Part shown: one piece after another, positions 47,229 to 59,083 of the stretch
Numbering within the stretch: position 1 is the stretch's first letter
Layout: each line of letters starts with the position of its first letter
Source: Daphnia pulex
Lineage: Eukaryota > Arthropoda > Branchiopoda > Diplostraca > Daphniidae
Assembly: GCF_021134715.1 (NCBI RefSeq)
Contig: NC_060028.1
Coordinates: forward strand, 7,524,501 to 7,588,500
DNA: 64,000 nt
Reading direction: 5' to 3'
Translations under genes and position numbers: made by a program
The notes under the pieces: model-generated
Seen by the model: the letters and a program-made list of their open reading frames with translations, nothing else
What the model was told of the DNA's origin: nothing
Database searches by the model: none

Positions 47229-50200
47229 TTAAGCGTAGAAAGTGAGAACGGATGTTTGGTTGCCTCGAACGAGCAAGAAGGGCGGCATGTTGGCAGTCAA
47301 TGTCTCCAGCCAAGCCATGTACATTGGGGCGCTGACGGCTTCCTTTCGCGGCATCGGTAAAGTCCTATGGATATTGCGTCATGAAATTCAGAGGTGAATC
47401 AATGTAAAAATAAGGTTAAATAAGATACTTACATGACCACCAAATTGGAATCGGAAGAGTGGTCCACCACTAACTCCCTCAGTCTACAATGACGATCCGT
47501 TTTGGCTTGCAGGTTAAGCCGTTCATTTTCTGTAGAATAGGAAACAAATTAAAGCAAAAATTTCGTACTTAAATGTCAAACAAATGCAAGTGTACCAGTG
47601 AGCTCTTCACGCCGGATGAATGGGCGGACGAGTCCATCAAACCAGGTCTTGGTTGATTCTTTTGGCGGTTTGTTCAAATCGGTGATGACTACTAAATCAG
47701 CGTAGTTGATGCGGAATTTGTTCAATAAGGCAGCCATCCTACAGTGGAATCAAAAATTTCCCATCAATTTTAATCATTTCTAAAATTTCAATATTAATTA
47801 GAAACTAACCCTTCTCTCTCTTTCTCTACTTCTTCCTGGGCGTTCGCCGTGCAAAAGACACGCAGCTGACACGCTGACCAATTAGCGCGCGTGCTGATAA
47901 TGTACGGCAAGAGTAGAGTCAGTCCTATATTAAGATGAATAAGAGATTTGAAACAAATTTCTTAATTAATCAGTCGTCAAGATTTACCTCCATCATCGTA
48001 AAGCCACCAGACATCAATGCTTCCTTCCAGCTGCTTCTTCTGGAATCTGGTGATGTTATTGCAGATGTGTCTCGGCAGTTCATTGCCGTCAGCGTCCCTA
48101 TCAGAAATATTGAGTTAATAAGTCAATGTATATTGCGTGGGAGTCTCTGTCAGGAACTTACATCAATGTCATGTTCTTTTTCGATTTCTTGGCTTTCTTT
48201 GGGTCTTTCGATGTGTCTACGATATTCGAGCTGCCGAATGGTGAATCGCTGATGGTATTGTGTCTCTCCACATCGGGTGTTCCGGGTGGTGTATCCATTA
48301 CACTGGGGGGACGACTATCATCTCCTCCTCCCGAATGGAAGGGCTCATCCGTGTCACCTAAAACAGTGGAATAATCGAGCCCTTCCGATACGCGCAGGAT
48401 GGCAACACTAACGTGCAGGTTGAATCCAGCGCTGTAGTAAAATTGGGTACAGTATGAGTACAGTTGCTTTTGAATGCTGGCAAATATAGAAATACTGACT
48501 GAATGGTTGCAAAGTATTGGCTTAGTGAGTTTTTGTCGCAAACACGCCAGTCGTTCTTGAATCCGATGAACAAAATATTCGGCATGATTTTGCCGACACC
48601 AACCACTTCCAGCATGGCCGAGGTGCCACTTGGCAAGTCCACGTTAGCGATGAGCGAACAAAATCCTTTGATGTCGTTTCTCCGCAAATGTTTGTAAGAT
48701 TTTTGCAAAATCTCTCCACGTCTCTTGGTAGATATCTTTTCCTGTGTAAGTCCAACCAATAACGTTTAAATTGCATGATGACGAATCAAATGGCGTATGT
48801 GATCTTTTACTTGAACGACATTGCCGCAAACAAGCATGGAATTCTTCTTGCAGATGAGATAAGCGAAATCGACGAGAGCCGGACGGGACCTGGGCGGACC
48901 AGTGAGCGCCAAAATTTGTGGCTGATAGTTTTTCACGTGCTCCTCGATGTGAACCAGCTGTTGGATGCTGGTCAAAGCGTCTTGTAAATTCATTGCCTGA
49001 GACGAGGTACCCCAGTTGACCTCTATACAAAAAGGAATGATCGAGATTTTAATGATAGTGCAATTTTGTGAGGGTCCATAAGATTATTCCAACCTGGTTT
49101 GCGATAGAGCACAATGAAGTAGAAGAGGAAGACACAGGCCAATGTGATGAGAGACACTCTCCAGTCGATCATGAACATAATGGCGATGCAAAGGCAGGCG
49201 CAAAATAAACTCAGCCATTTGTTGTAATACTGTCAAAGACAATAAGAATAATTAAATCACGTAAATAATTCAAAGGTGCTAAAAATCAACCTTGAAAGTG
49301 GGGCGCCATCCAACGGGTTGGACGAGATCAACATGAAAACAGGCGTAATTCAAAAAGGCGAACGTGATGAGAAACAGATCAGAAATCAGAAGGGCAATCA
49401 TGTCCAGTTGGGCTGACAATCGAACGGAAAAGGTGAGAATAATAACATTTCTTTTCTTTAAGCTAATAAAATATAAGATGATCATTAAAACTTACCAATT
49501 AAAATGAAACCCAGTGCCAAGAAGAAAGTGAACAGGTAAGCAAGGTGAGGCTCGTTAGATTTGCCGTATCCTTTGGTCATCCAACCGACCATCCAGTGAG
49601 GATAGAGTTTGTCATCACCAATCACCTGGAGTAGCTTTGGACACGAAATGTAGCTGGCCAAAGCCGTGCTTAGCGTGGCGGCAAAACACCCAGCGTAGTT
49701 AAGGGGTCCGTAAGCTGAAATCAGCGTCATCAGCTACTCGTTAAAAAAAATCCACAATCGAAACGTTCAAAATTAAACGAATTAGTTAATCAAGAGTATG
49801 ATTGATAAATTTAAATCTTTCGAACCTGATAGTCATTGTAGGACCCGTAAGTGCAGTTTTTCGACACGCAATCAAGATAGGTGCCGTTGCGGAAATCGGC
49901 AATACTGCCAGTAGCTTGTCGTACAGTGGTTGCAGCGCACACAATAGCCACGATAGCGTAAGAAATGCTGAAATAATTTGAAATAAATTGAATTTCGAAC
50001 GTGTATAATTGCCAAACTTTGTGAATTAGTCTTACCTTGTAGCGATGATTGCCCAAATCGTTCCTTTAGGGATAGCAGCGCTTGGATCCTAAATTAAAAA
50101 TTTTAAAAACAAAATCAGTGTTTTAGATTTCGAATCAATCCTTTTCATCAAAGATCATTTTCGTGGCAACGACTTACTTTCAGATCTCCTGAAATGTTGG

Positions 50201-51825
50201 CTCCAGCTAAAATGCCGATTCCAGCTGGGAAGTAGACAGCAAAAACAGAAAAGAAATCTTGCATAATGCCGCCATTGAAAACGTAGCCCGAGTCCCAATT
50301 TTCTCGAATCATATCCACTATTTGAAAATGCGTCATTGATTTAAAAAATGCCGTGTGTAGAGAGAAATAAATCATACGTGAATATCCAATATATCCTCGA
50401 GCTTGAGAAATTTCCGTCTGAGGTCCAAGGAAGCTACCGACAAAGAAATTGGCAAGAGCAACGGCCAAAATCACCACCAGCATTTGTTGCGTCTGAATTG
50501 AAGAATTAACATTTGAATTACACTCATTTTAGATTCCACTCTTTTATCAACGATATACATACCAAACTTTCGTATTTTGCTCCAAGACCACAAAGACCCC
50601 AAACCAGGATCATCAGGATCGTGCCAAGAATCCTTGTGTCATTATCTCCGCCATCAACAATAGTGTATCCACCGTAATTTTTCATGGTGTCCTGCAGAGT
50701 CTGACAGAAACCGACCACGTTCAGCGAAGCATTGATAGCGTTGGCAAGTGCAAATAAAACACCAATCGAGCCACCCCATTCTGGACCTAAAATTCGGCTC
50801 ATAACGTAATACGTTCCACCTGAGAACGCAAACAAAAATTTGTCAATCCACATTCTGTTCGATTTCTCGTTTTACAGATGTAGTTATACCTCCTCCGATC
50901 TCTCCATTGGTAACGATAGCTGATGTAGACAGGGCAGTAACCAACGTAACGAAAGTCGAAATGCCAATGATGATAATTGTTTGCCCTGGTAATAAAATGC
51001 AATATTAGTAAAAATTGAAGGAACGTTTTCATTTTCCAAGATAAGTGGGTGTACTATACTTACAGATGCCAGCAAGAGCTACCACCCAAGAGATGCGGAG
51101 GAAAAGCATTACACCCCAAATGTTTAACATGTTGCGGATAAGGACGCCTTCGATCCAGCCGAATTTTTGACGATTATCTGTCGGTTCGTTATTTCCTACA
51201 CGTTCTGTTGGCTGTTAATTGTTGTCCAATTACAATTTCAGATGAAGTACAATTGTAAGAACCAGCAATTATGATTATGATTTTGCAAATAGCCAATCGC
51301 CCAATCTCAAATATACCTTATCCTCAACAATGGATTCATGGAGGTCCTCCATGGTTGGTCTTGCTCCCGTTGTCGCCATTTGGAACATGTTGCTGTAATT
51401 GGCTAACCGCGGGACTGCTTCATGTGTCAACCGTCTAGCTCCGGCCCCGAGTCGGCGTAGGCTTCCGCGCAATTTGGACTCCATACTTGGACCCATGCGT
51501 GCGTTTCCAATCACCGCCTGATGTCTCAAGATCTTTTTTGATAAATATAAGTATTCTTGGTTTTTGTTTTAACTATATTCCAAATTAAATTTGTTGAATC
51601 AAACTTACGTCATCAGGATTTTCGAATGCCATACTATCCATGCCAATTCCGGACGGTATAGTTGCTAAATTTGGTCGTACGGATGCCCTTCTCACGTTGT
51701 TCGAACCCTACAGACACATGGGAAATTTAGAAAATCAATTTGCCACTGTTATTGATTCACTACTAATTTGAATTTCTGATTTAAATTGCTACCCCTTCGT
51801 GACCGTCGAAGGCGTGATTATCCAT
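47229..51825 (-). CDS. Na-(K)-Cl cotransporter, SLC12A1/2/3 family, copy 4 of 4
   Basis: Model: complement(join(47229..47364,47433..47529,47596..47738,47810..47924,47988..48097,48162..48431,48500..48741,48811..49022,49094..49229,49291..49412,49496..49733,49826..49967,50036..50088,50178..50317,50378..50492,50563..50819,50890..50985,51064..51211,51317..51532,51609..51707,51793..51825)), 21 exons, 1039 aa, intact. It pairs with copy 3 by shared extra introns and by sequence. TM3 reads [19 protein letters not shown] (Asn231 at the K+ tyrosine position). TM6 is [18 protein letters not shown] (Ile355 for Thr). TM8 is [15 protein letters not shown], with Thr replacing the second Na+-site Ser. The N-terminus has [12 protein letters not shown] but no RFxV/I motif. 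The C-terminus is [14 protein letters not shown]. The first coding exon encodes only 11 residues. Confidence 0.92.
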
Positions 51826-54800
51826 TTCTGTAAGATCTCAGGTGGTTGCTATAGTTGCTGCACCCCGAGTAGACCTAATCAAACGACTGCCGCTTCAACT
51901 TGGAAATCTGTCGAGTTTCTGGCTATTGTGATCGACACACTGCGCTTCAGTGTCCAGGTCGCCGGACCTTTTATATGAAGCTGCTTGGTAAAAGTTTTGC
52001 TTCTTCTTTGCTATAGATATTCTTTTAATGTATAGAATTTCTGATTTGAGAGCCATTTTTTTTTTGTTTTCAGAAAGCGTCGCCGATAAAATGTTAGTAG
52101 GTACACCAGGATTATTTATTATGCGCCACGGTGCCTTTATGCTTTTTGAATTTTAGGCTTAACACGTCTGGGGAATCTTGCAACGTGTATATGTTTCTTT
52201 ATATCTAGAGCTGATTTCGATTAATGTATTATTTCTTTAGTTTTATAACGCAGGAAATTTAATTTTCAAATGGCTGTATAATATAGGAAAACTTAACTGC
52301 TTTATTTTACTTTTTCTTTGAGATTGATTCGCCTCATGCGGTTACCAAATTTGCGCTGTTGTTCTGTCATCACTTCCGTACCGCTGTTGATATTGGGAGC
52401 GTAAGACGCATATGATCACAGCAGAACTTTCTTCTCAAGCTTATATGTGTTCTTGCGGCTGGAACGTGATGATACTGACATCCGCGAGGAATTAGTTTAA
52501 TCTGCTCTTAACCACACGGGAAGTTATGCAGATTGATTGGTGAGCAGAAGGGTATATACTCTAAGTTTTCATCAAACAGATTAAAGCGTGTAAGTAATAC
52601 TTATAAACGAAATGCGTCACAATAGCATTTTCAAAAATCCATCATTCATCGGAGCGTGCAGGAAGAGTACCAATTTATGTACTTTAATCGTCATTCCCAC
52701 AAAAAAACCCGGGAAAGGACTTCGAAATTTCTTTAAAAATCCCGTTTTATCCGCCATTCCAGGGTATCGTGTATGCAGACCGAGTCGTGACTAAATGATT
52801 AAGAAAACCGACAGCAATGTTGATGTGGATATTGTTTCTCCGTCTGATTGCAAATGCATCGCAAAATCCCCCCAAAAGTTAAGTACTACATATGGCGTTT
52901 TTCAATGAATTTATTCAGAATCCAGAAAATGAGAATGAAAAAAAAAATGAGAATGAAAAATAAGTGCCTAATCTTTGACTGGTAGATTATTGATTCGAAA
53001 AAGTGAAAACGGTACACAGGTATAGAAATATAGTGGCGCAATAGTTTGTGCTGATTGACTTTCTCTTTCTATCGCTTTCTATGTCGTTTGTCCTTTCAAT
53101 TGTCGACCATAGTTCTGAAGGTATACGCTGACCGGGTTAACCGAAATCAACAGCTGATCCCAAAAGAAATGAAACAATCTTGAACACAAGTGGTATGAAC
53201 TGGATATATATATATTTTTTTTAGGTTGCCGAATTCAAAAAGAGTATAGCAGATTAACGAAAATATCAAACGTGTTTGGCATTTTTCCGCGTTTTCTTCC
53301 ACTAAATTCGCTTTTATTTTTCACAGGCCCTATAGTGAGATTTTTTATTGGTGGGAATTGGGTTACTAAAACGGTAGAATACGTGGAATCGTAACCAAAA
53401 GCTAACGGACGCTAAATGACTCCTCTCTTTATTTATTGATTTCTATCATGCTATTTAACTAGGCCATATAGTTTTATAAAAACGATTAGGAGCAAAACAA
53501 GCGGGGACTAAGTTGATGCGCACTGGGCCATAATTCTGCTTGATTCGGCCGCTTTGTATTACCAATTACAATGGTAAGCGATCCAAATTTGTTAATCGTA
53601 CGACACCTTGAAGCCCTTTCGGACACTTTGGAGCATATGAGACCACTAGCCGAAACACCGGGGTTTTGAGGGTAAGATCTTTATTGCAGACGTTATTGAT
53701 AGCAACAGGACACGCCCAATGGACCGGGAAGTGAGTTTAACAGTTGACACGACTACATTCATAATGTTATGTTGTAGCGATGGATTGATTAATTGAAAGA
53801 CGAACATAACAAGATATATACACAGGATTGACATAGAAGGAATGGAACATGGGAACAGTTTAGGTGGATACCGTGGACCCCGACCGTCGGGCTACTGGGG
53901 TGCATGAACTTATGCAACAACTTAACTTTGAAAAAATCAGAAATATCGAGTTTCCCGCCGATTTACTACGTAAGCCATCTTGCGGATAAAATATAAACCA
54001 TGAAGCCGAAACGCTGTTTCTGATCCTGATATTGTTGTTTCATCACTTTAAAAATATAAATATACATAGCATATCACGTTCAGTAACTTGCTAAAGACCG
54101 TAATAAGACAATAATGATAACAAACCGATGAGACTATACTATTCATCATTCCAATTTTACCCGAAGTCTCATTCATTTTCGTTTTCACCGATATCCTGTA
54201 ACAATTCTTTCATTTTCTTTAATTTTCGCTTAAAGTCAGTCAAGTAGTGCAAAATCAATCAAAAATGAAAAATCCCACTCGAATTCATAAACCAGGAAAA
54301 CTTTCGGGTAATTTACTGACCTTTGTAAAAGGGCAACACCGCTTCCCAGTTCTCATGGGAGTTCGTCTGCACTGCAGACGAATGCTTTTCAAATCAACAT
54401 TGAAAATTGGAAAATGTTGAACAAGTTCAATGCAGATTTAAATCGTGAATGAGTTAAATCGTCAGTTTTTTATCGAAATATATCAGGAACTTTATCAAGC
54501 GGTAAATATTCTTCTACATATACATAAACATAAACTGCATTTTTGTTTAAGATCATGTTGGAAAAATAAGCATAATGGAAGAAAAATCTTGTTATTAAAA
54601 TATTTCTGTGTTTGTGTATCTTTCTTAAACTCTTATAGTTCTAAGTTTTATAACTTGAACGTCTCAGGAAAAGAAATTGACTTTCTTAAGGATAAAAATT
54701 GTAAGTTGTCGTAATATAATAGTTTGCTCAATTTATGGGAGAGTAACTTAATTTAGAATATTTAAACATATTGTGCATACATGGACAAAAATAATCTCTT

Positions 54801-54835
54801 TCATTTTCTATTCCACAGTTTGGCCTTTTTCAAGA
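51826..54835. other. 3.0-kb gap upstream of SLC12 copy 4 and of the FASTK-family gene
   Basis: This is a divergent intergenic region: copy 4 starts to the left and the FASTK-family gene to the right. Open frames at 52,612-52,794 (+), 53,646-53,834 (-) and 54,445-54,714 (+) have no recognisable content. It contains an AATGAGAATGAAAA-type tandem stretch (about 52,926-52,960), an AT microsatellite near 53,206, and the palindrome at 54,362-54,382. Confidence 0.4.
54362..54382. repeat. Perfect 10-bp inverted repeat (near palindrome)
   Basis: The left arm ttcgtctgca (54,362-54,371), one centre base, and the right arm tgcagacgaa (54,373-54,382) are exact reverse complements. It lies about 450 bp upstream of the FASTK-family start codon in non-coding DNA. 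It could be a dimeric factor site or a hairpin; its function is unknown. Confidence 0.7.
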
Positions 54836-56831
54836 ATGCTGAAGGCTTGGAAGCAATCTTTTATTGTTTTTAGTCAACAAAATTTAGTTGCTAAAAGGCT
54901 ACCCATTAATTCCCATCACAAATATTCATTGTCCTACTATGACACTGGCAGAGAATTTGAAAGTGTCCACACATTTAAACATAAAGTTTTAGATTTTTTT
55001 CAAAAAAGTGAAAAGTATAAAAATTTGTGTGGTGCTCCATCCAATGAAATGTCCCATCTCCCTGCTGGATATCAACCAACTGAAGAAAACAAAAATTTTT
55101 ATGTGGCTGAACTCACTAAAGACCTGCCAGTGTTAAAACATTCTTCAAAATTTTTTACCAAACTACCCCCTGATGGCAAGTTGAACTATTGGAAATCACA
55201 AGAAAAGGATCTTCATCAGTGCTCTGGATTTGAGGCCCTCGCTTTGGCGCACACACAATATCGAATTGTTGGTGAAAATTTTAAGAGGGGGTCCTTCTAC
55301 CAGCAATTGTTATCTTTAGCAAAAGATTGGATTGAGAAGTGTTCCACACCCCAAGAACTAGTCATGTGGTCTTTTTTGGTCTCGCTGGAGAAATCACAGC
55401 ATTCAAACGCTTGTTTGCGGTGCATTTACGAACGTTTTAAAACAGACCCTGCCTTATTTCAGTGCCTCAACTCGGTCGAGACGAGTATTCTTTGTAACGC
55501 CTGGTTTACAAATAGCGTCATAGTCTCATCCAAGCCAATGCTGCGCGTTATCGACTTACTCCTACAGACAGAAATCGAATCGCGTCCAGGTCACGTCACT
55601 CAAGAGGCGCTCTGCATGCTCAAAGTGTTTCGTAAGGCCGGCTTCGGATCGACAAAGCTATTCGAATCATTGATAGCATCGTTATCATCTCCACCTGCCC
55701 GGAATTTGAACTTGGCTCAAGCAACCCACGCGTAAGATAATTCTTGTAGATTTTAAACTACTTTAACCGTAAAAATATTCAAAAATGTTACTTTCTTAGC
55801 TTGGCACTTTTAGCTGATAATCGCTGTCTCATCAATGAAAAACTGATTGAAAACATCACACACCTTATAGAAGTTAACGCTAAGAAACCAATAGAGACTC
55901 CCCAAAGGTTCATCCATCCTTCCGAAGGAACACGCGTCAAAGATTTGACTCGCTTCTTGTGGACTGCAAGCTGCTTAATTCCGACAGACGTGATATCTAA
56001 AGACAGAATCGTAGCAGAAATGATCGACCAGGTTAACACTGGTTGGACTTCAGGCAGTTTTCAGCTAGATAAAGATTGGCATCTCCTCGCTGACTTTTTC
56101 CTCTCGTTGGCCTGTTGGAAAGTTTACCCTGTGTCACTGATCGAGAGGGTTATTGATAGAAATTTCATCGACATCGTGATAAGCCAGAAGAAGACCATAC
56201 GTCAATCGCGCTTGGCTCTCTTCATGGAAGCTGCACGGATTGAGGTTCCCCATCTGTCGGTGATCGACAAATTTTTACCTGAGATTTCTTTGAACTTACC
56301 TGCATACAGAGCAGAAAAGGAGATGATCAAGCGTCCCCGACTTGCTAGTTTGGCCAATGTCATCGACCGCTCCAGAGAAGAACTTGGCTGGGAAAACATC
56401 CGTTGCTGTACTACAGTTCCTCACTTGAATTATGCCGGCCTAACGTTCAATTACAAAAGGTAGATAATTGATTGTATATTCAGTTTTCGTTCGTCTTTAA
56501 ATCCGCCTTACATAGGGAAAAGGTGGCAGTGGAATTACTAGATTCGTATGTGTGTATGCGTCACAGCAATCAACCGGAACGTTTAATGGCTCTCAAGATT
56601 CGTCTGTCAAGACAACTAGGCTATCGAGTTATTCAGGTAATGATTTACTTGTTGGAAAAATTACTCAAACCTCATGTATTGATTTCCCGCTCCCCTTGAA
56701 ATTAGTTGGATGTTCAACAGACGAATCGGAAGCAGCAAGAAACTGAAGCTAAGCAAGAGGACAGTTACACCGACCAACAAGTGACAATGATTAGAAAATG
56801 TTTGGAAAATAATATGTATAACCCCAGATGA
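54836..56831 (+). CDS. FAST kinase domain-containing protein (FASTKD family, mitochondrial RNA metabolism)
   Basis: FASTKD proteins bind mitochondrial transcripts and act in RNA processing and stability. Model: join(54836..55731,55800..56459,56516..56636,56706..56831), 600 aa. The start MLKAWKQSFIVFSQQNLVAK is a basic, acid-free leader suited to mitochondrial import. The in-frame ATG at 54,773 lies before a good splice acceptor (ttccacag at 54,819), so 54,836 is preferred. The body is a run of helical repeats, with LVMWSFLVSLEK, ALCMLKVFRKAGFG and DLTRFLWTASCL resembling FAST_1 and FAST_2 regions. The C-terminus, VAVELLDSYVCMRH to ALKIRLSRQLGYRVIQLDV (about residues 520-562), resembles a RAP domain. 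It looks closest to FASTKD5 by layout, but the subfamily is not certain. It converges on the MDM2-like gene, with 85 bp between stop codons. Confidence 0.8.
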
Positions 56832-56916
56832 TTCCAAATGAATGTTACCATCTCAACATTTACAACCGTTCAAAGAATTATTCTATGTACTAGTTCGACG
56901 ATAGCTATCATTGTTG

Positions 56917-58188
56917 TCAGCTGGATACTCGAAACATTTTTACTACTTTACCAATAGTCCGTCGGCACATGGGACATTTTTTCCTCTGACGCCAGACACG
57001 TTTGCTACAAGAGTAACAGTAGAGTTGATGGCCAGTGTTACCGTGCATGAATGCTCCGTCGACAGGTCGCAAGCCGCAGAGTCCGCACAAGTCGGAGCAG
57101 CTGCACGGCGGCTTCCGATCATCAATGTGGCTGGCTCCGGGAAGCAGATGTTGCTCTTCTTCATAAGAAGAACTTTGTGACATGACACCACTATCTACAC
57201 TAGTTTGAGAGGAAATCAAAGATTCTTCTCGTACTCGCACTGACGAGGCAACCGAAGATACTGAGGAACCGGAAGGATTTTGGTCCAGGCTGCCGCTCTC
57301 ACCACGAGGTCTTTTAGCTCTTCGTCGCTTCGGCCTGGGATCTAACCAACCTTTTCTGATCTGTTGTAAGGAGTTCATTTGTATCGATGCTTAAGTTTAA
57401 ATTTAGGAACCAAAAAGACCAACCTCGTAGCATTTGTGGCAATATCGCATGGGTGGAACATTATGAACGCCACATCGAAGGCATTTCCATCTGTCTTCCA
57501 GGGAAGGTACTGGAATTGGACTGTTTCTAATTATTCCATCATCATCAGAACTTTCAATGTCAGTTAAACATTCTTCCTCTAGTTGAGCAGCAATTATTGG
57601 AATAAGAGCAGCCTACACGAACAGATTTAATTTGTTAGAATAAACACGGGTAAAAATAAATGAAAAACACCAAAGGTGAATTACTTACATCAATATCAGA
57701 AGAACCGGATTCTTCATCATCTAGGTCATCACTGGAGGAGTCGGTTGCAATTTCATATTCAACTTCATAAATGACATCAGTAGCATCACCGTCAGACTCC
57801 GGCTCACTAGATGATGGAGACCAATTGTCTCCCGAGTCCTGGACCCAAGCTGATAACAAGCTAAATACTGAATTGCCATCTCCAGCTAGAATTTAATGGA
57901 GAAAAATTTACCTGTTTCATAGCCCTGCCAAGTGTGACAAGACTCATCACTGGCACAGCTACTGCTTTCAAAGAAATCACTTTCATCTAACCTAGGCCTT
58001 TTGAAAGCTCGATCACAGACAGAAACTGCAAACAGAACAATTAATTAGAACATTCAAACAATCACAGGATAAAATGTGAATAGAACAAAACATTCAGCAT
58101 TCATTTTATTGTGAAATGAATTGATGAGGCACAATTTGAGAGAATAGGTAATAATAAGGATTGATGTAAGGATCCTACCTCCAGCCAT
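56917..58188 (-). CDS. MDM2: MDM2 homologue lacking the p53-binding (SWIB) domain
   Basis: MDM2 is the RING E3 ligase that controls p53. Model: complement(join(56917..57360,57424..57612,57689..57849,57912..58025,58179..58188)), 305 aa against about 490 in human. In order: a short N-terminus (MAGVSVCDRAFKRPRLDESD); an acidic domain (IYEVEYEIATDSSSDDLDDE); a RanBP2-type zinc finger, WKCLRCGVHNVPPMRYCHKC (about residues 136-155); a Ser-rich linker; and the MDM2-type C-terminal RING. The RING includes CGLCGLRPVDGAFMHGNTGH, YCYSCSKRV and CPMCRRTIGKVVKMF (about 252-300). Acidic domain, zinc finger and RING occur in the canonical MDM2 order. The first coding exon is 10 bp, and no SWIB sequence is visible upstream. 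A 62-bp intron (57,850-57,911) was preferred over an implausible 26-bp one. Confidence 0.85.
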
Positions 58189-59083
58189 GGTAGATGTCTG
58201 CTAAATTCAGTAATTCACTTTTGAAAGTAAAGTAACACAAGCGTCTTCTAGTGCCTCAGTAGTCGATAAAACTTTGTTGTAGTGTAGCCTTCGTGGGTTG
58301 TTTGAGTCTTTTCGAGATGCCGATTTCGCTCAGGCGATTCCAGACAAGTCCAGACAAGTTCTTTTCACCCAACAACGTTGCCGTTTTGTGAATTTTTTCA
58401 AAAATAACATAGTGCGGGTACACTCCGGCGATGCTACTTTCAAGGTTTAGGCCTTAGGGCTTGTACAATGTACACTACAAGAACCGCTGAATTTGAATGG
58501 ATTGGAATATAGTTATTTCGAGAATTAATCGCAGCGGGAAATTTAGGTCACTAAAAAGGTGACACTAAATAGGAGATTCAGATATCGTGTTTATACTTTA
58601 TTCATACTTACTGGTCTTATATGAGACACAGTATCAATGACGTCTTTTTGTGGTCTTATCAATTTTACATATATAGTCAGGCGATAATAAAATACAAAAT
58701 GGTTAAATTCAATTCGTGGTAAAAAGCTAGTATGAGCTTAATGCACAAAGAGACCAGTCCGTCACTATGGCAGAATTCTCTCTCTCTCTCCATAGTCCAT
58801 ATACTCGATTTTCATTTTTATGATTATGAAAATAATTAACAAATATTTCTCCATTAAAATGATTGAACAATGAGGGTAAATTAATGACATTTAAAAAAAT
58901 CCAAAAACATTTTAACTTGAGTCTATACTAAAATAAAATATTAATGAAAATGACCTCCTCCAGGTACTTGCTAATCAAAAGTCTCATACTGAAGTGCATA
59001 TAAGGACCACTCAATTCAGAAGTAGACATACAACATTTCTCAACGGTGAATTCACTAATAGAGTCTAAAATCAAACTCAAAAA
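58189..59083. other. Divergent gap, MDM2-like / KH gene
   Basis: This 895-bp gap should contain both promoters. I looked specifically for exons encoding a SWIB domain on the minus strand and saw none. A CT microsatellite lies near 58,776-58,790. Confidence 0.4.

Noticed and set aside
52612-52794. 60-codon plus-strand frame upstream of SLC12 copy 4.
   Set aside because: Short and basic, with no homology I can name and no poly(A) signal nearby.
54445-54714. 89-codon frame just upstream of the FASTK-family gene as a possible first exon.
   Set aside because: It ends in a stop, has no donor leading in frame to the main exon, and its composition is AT-rich and non-coding.
57886-57911. A 26-bp intron in the MDM2-like gene using the nearest AG acceptor.
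   Set aside because: Far below the minimum size of animal spliceosomal introns. The next acceptor (exon edge at 57,849) gives a normal 62-bp intron and keeps the frame.
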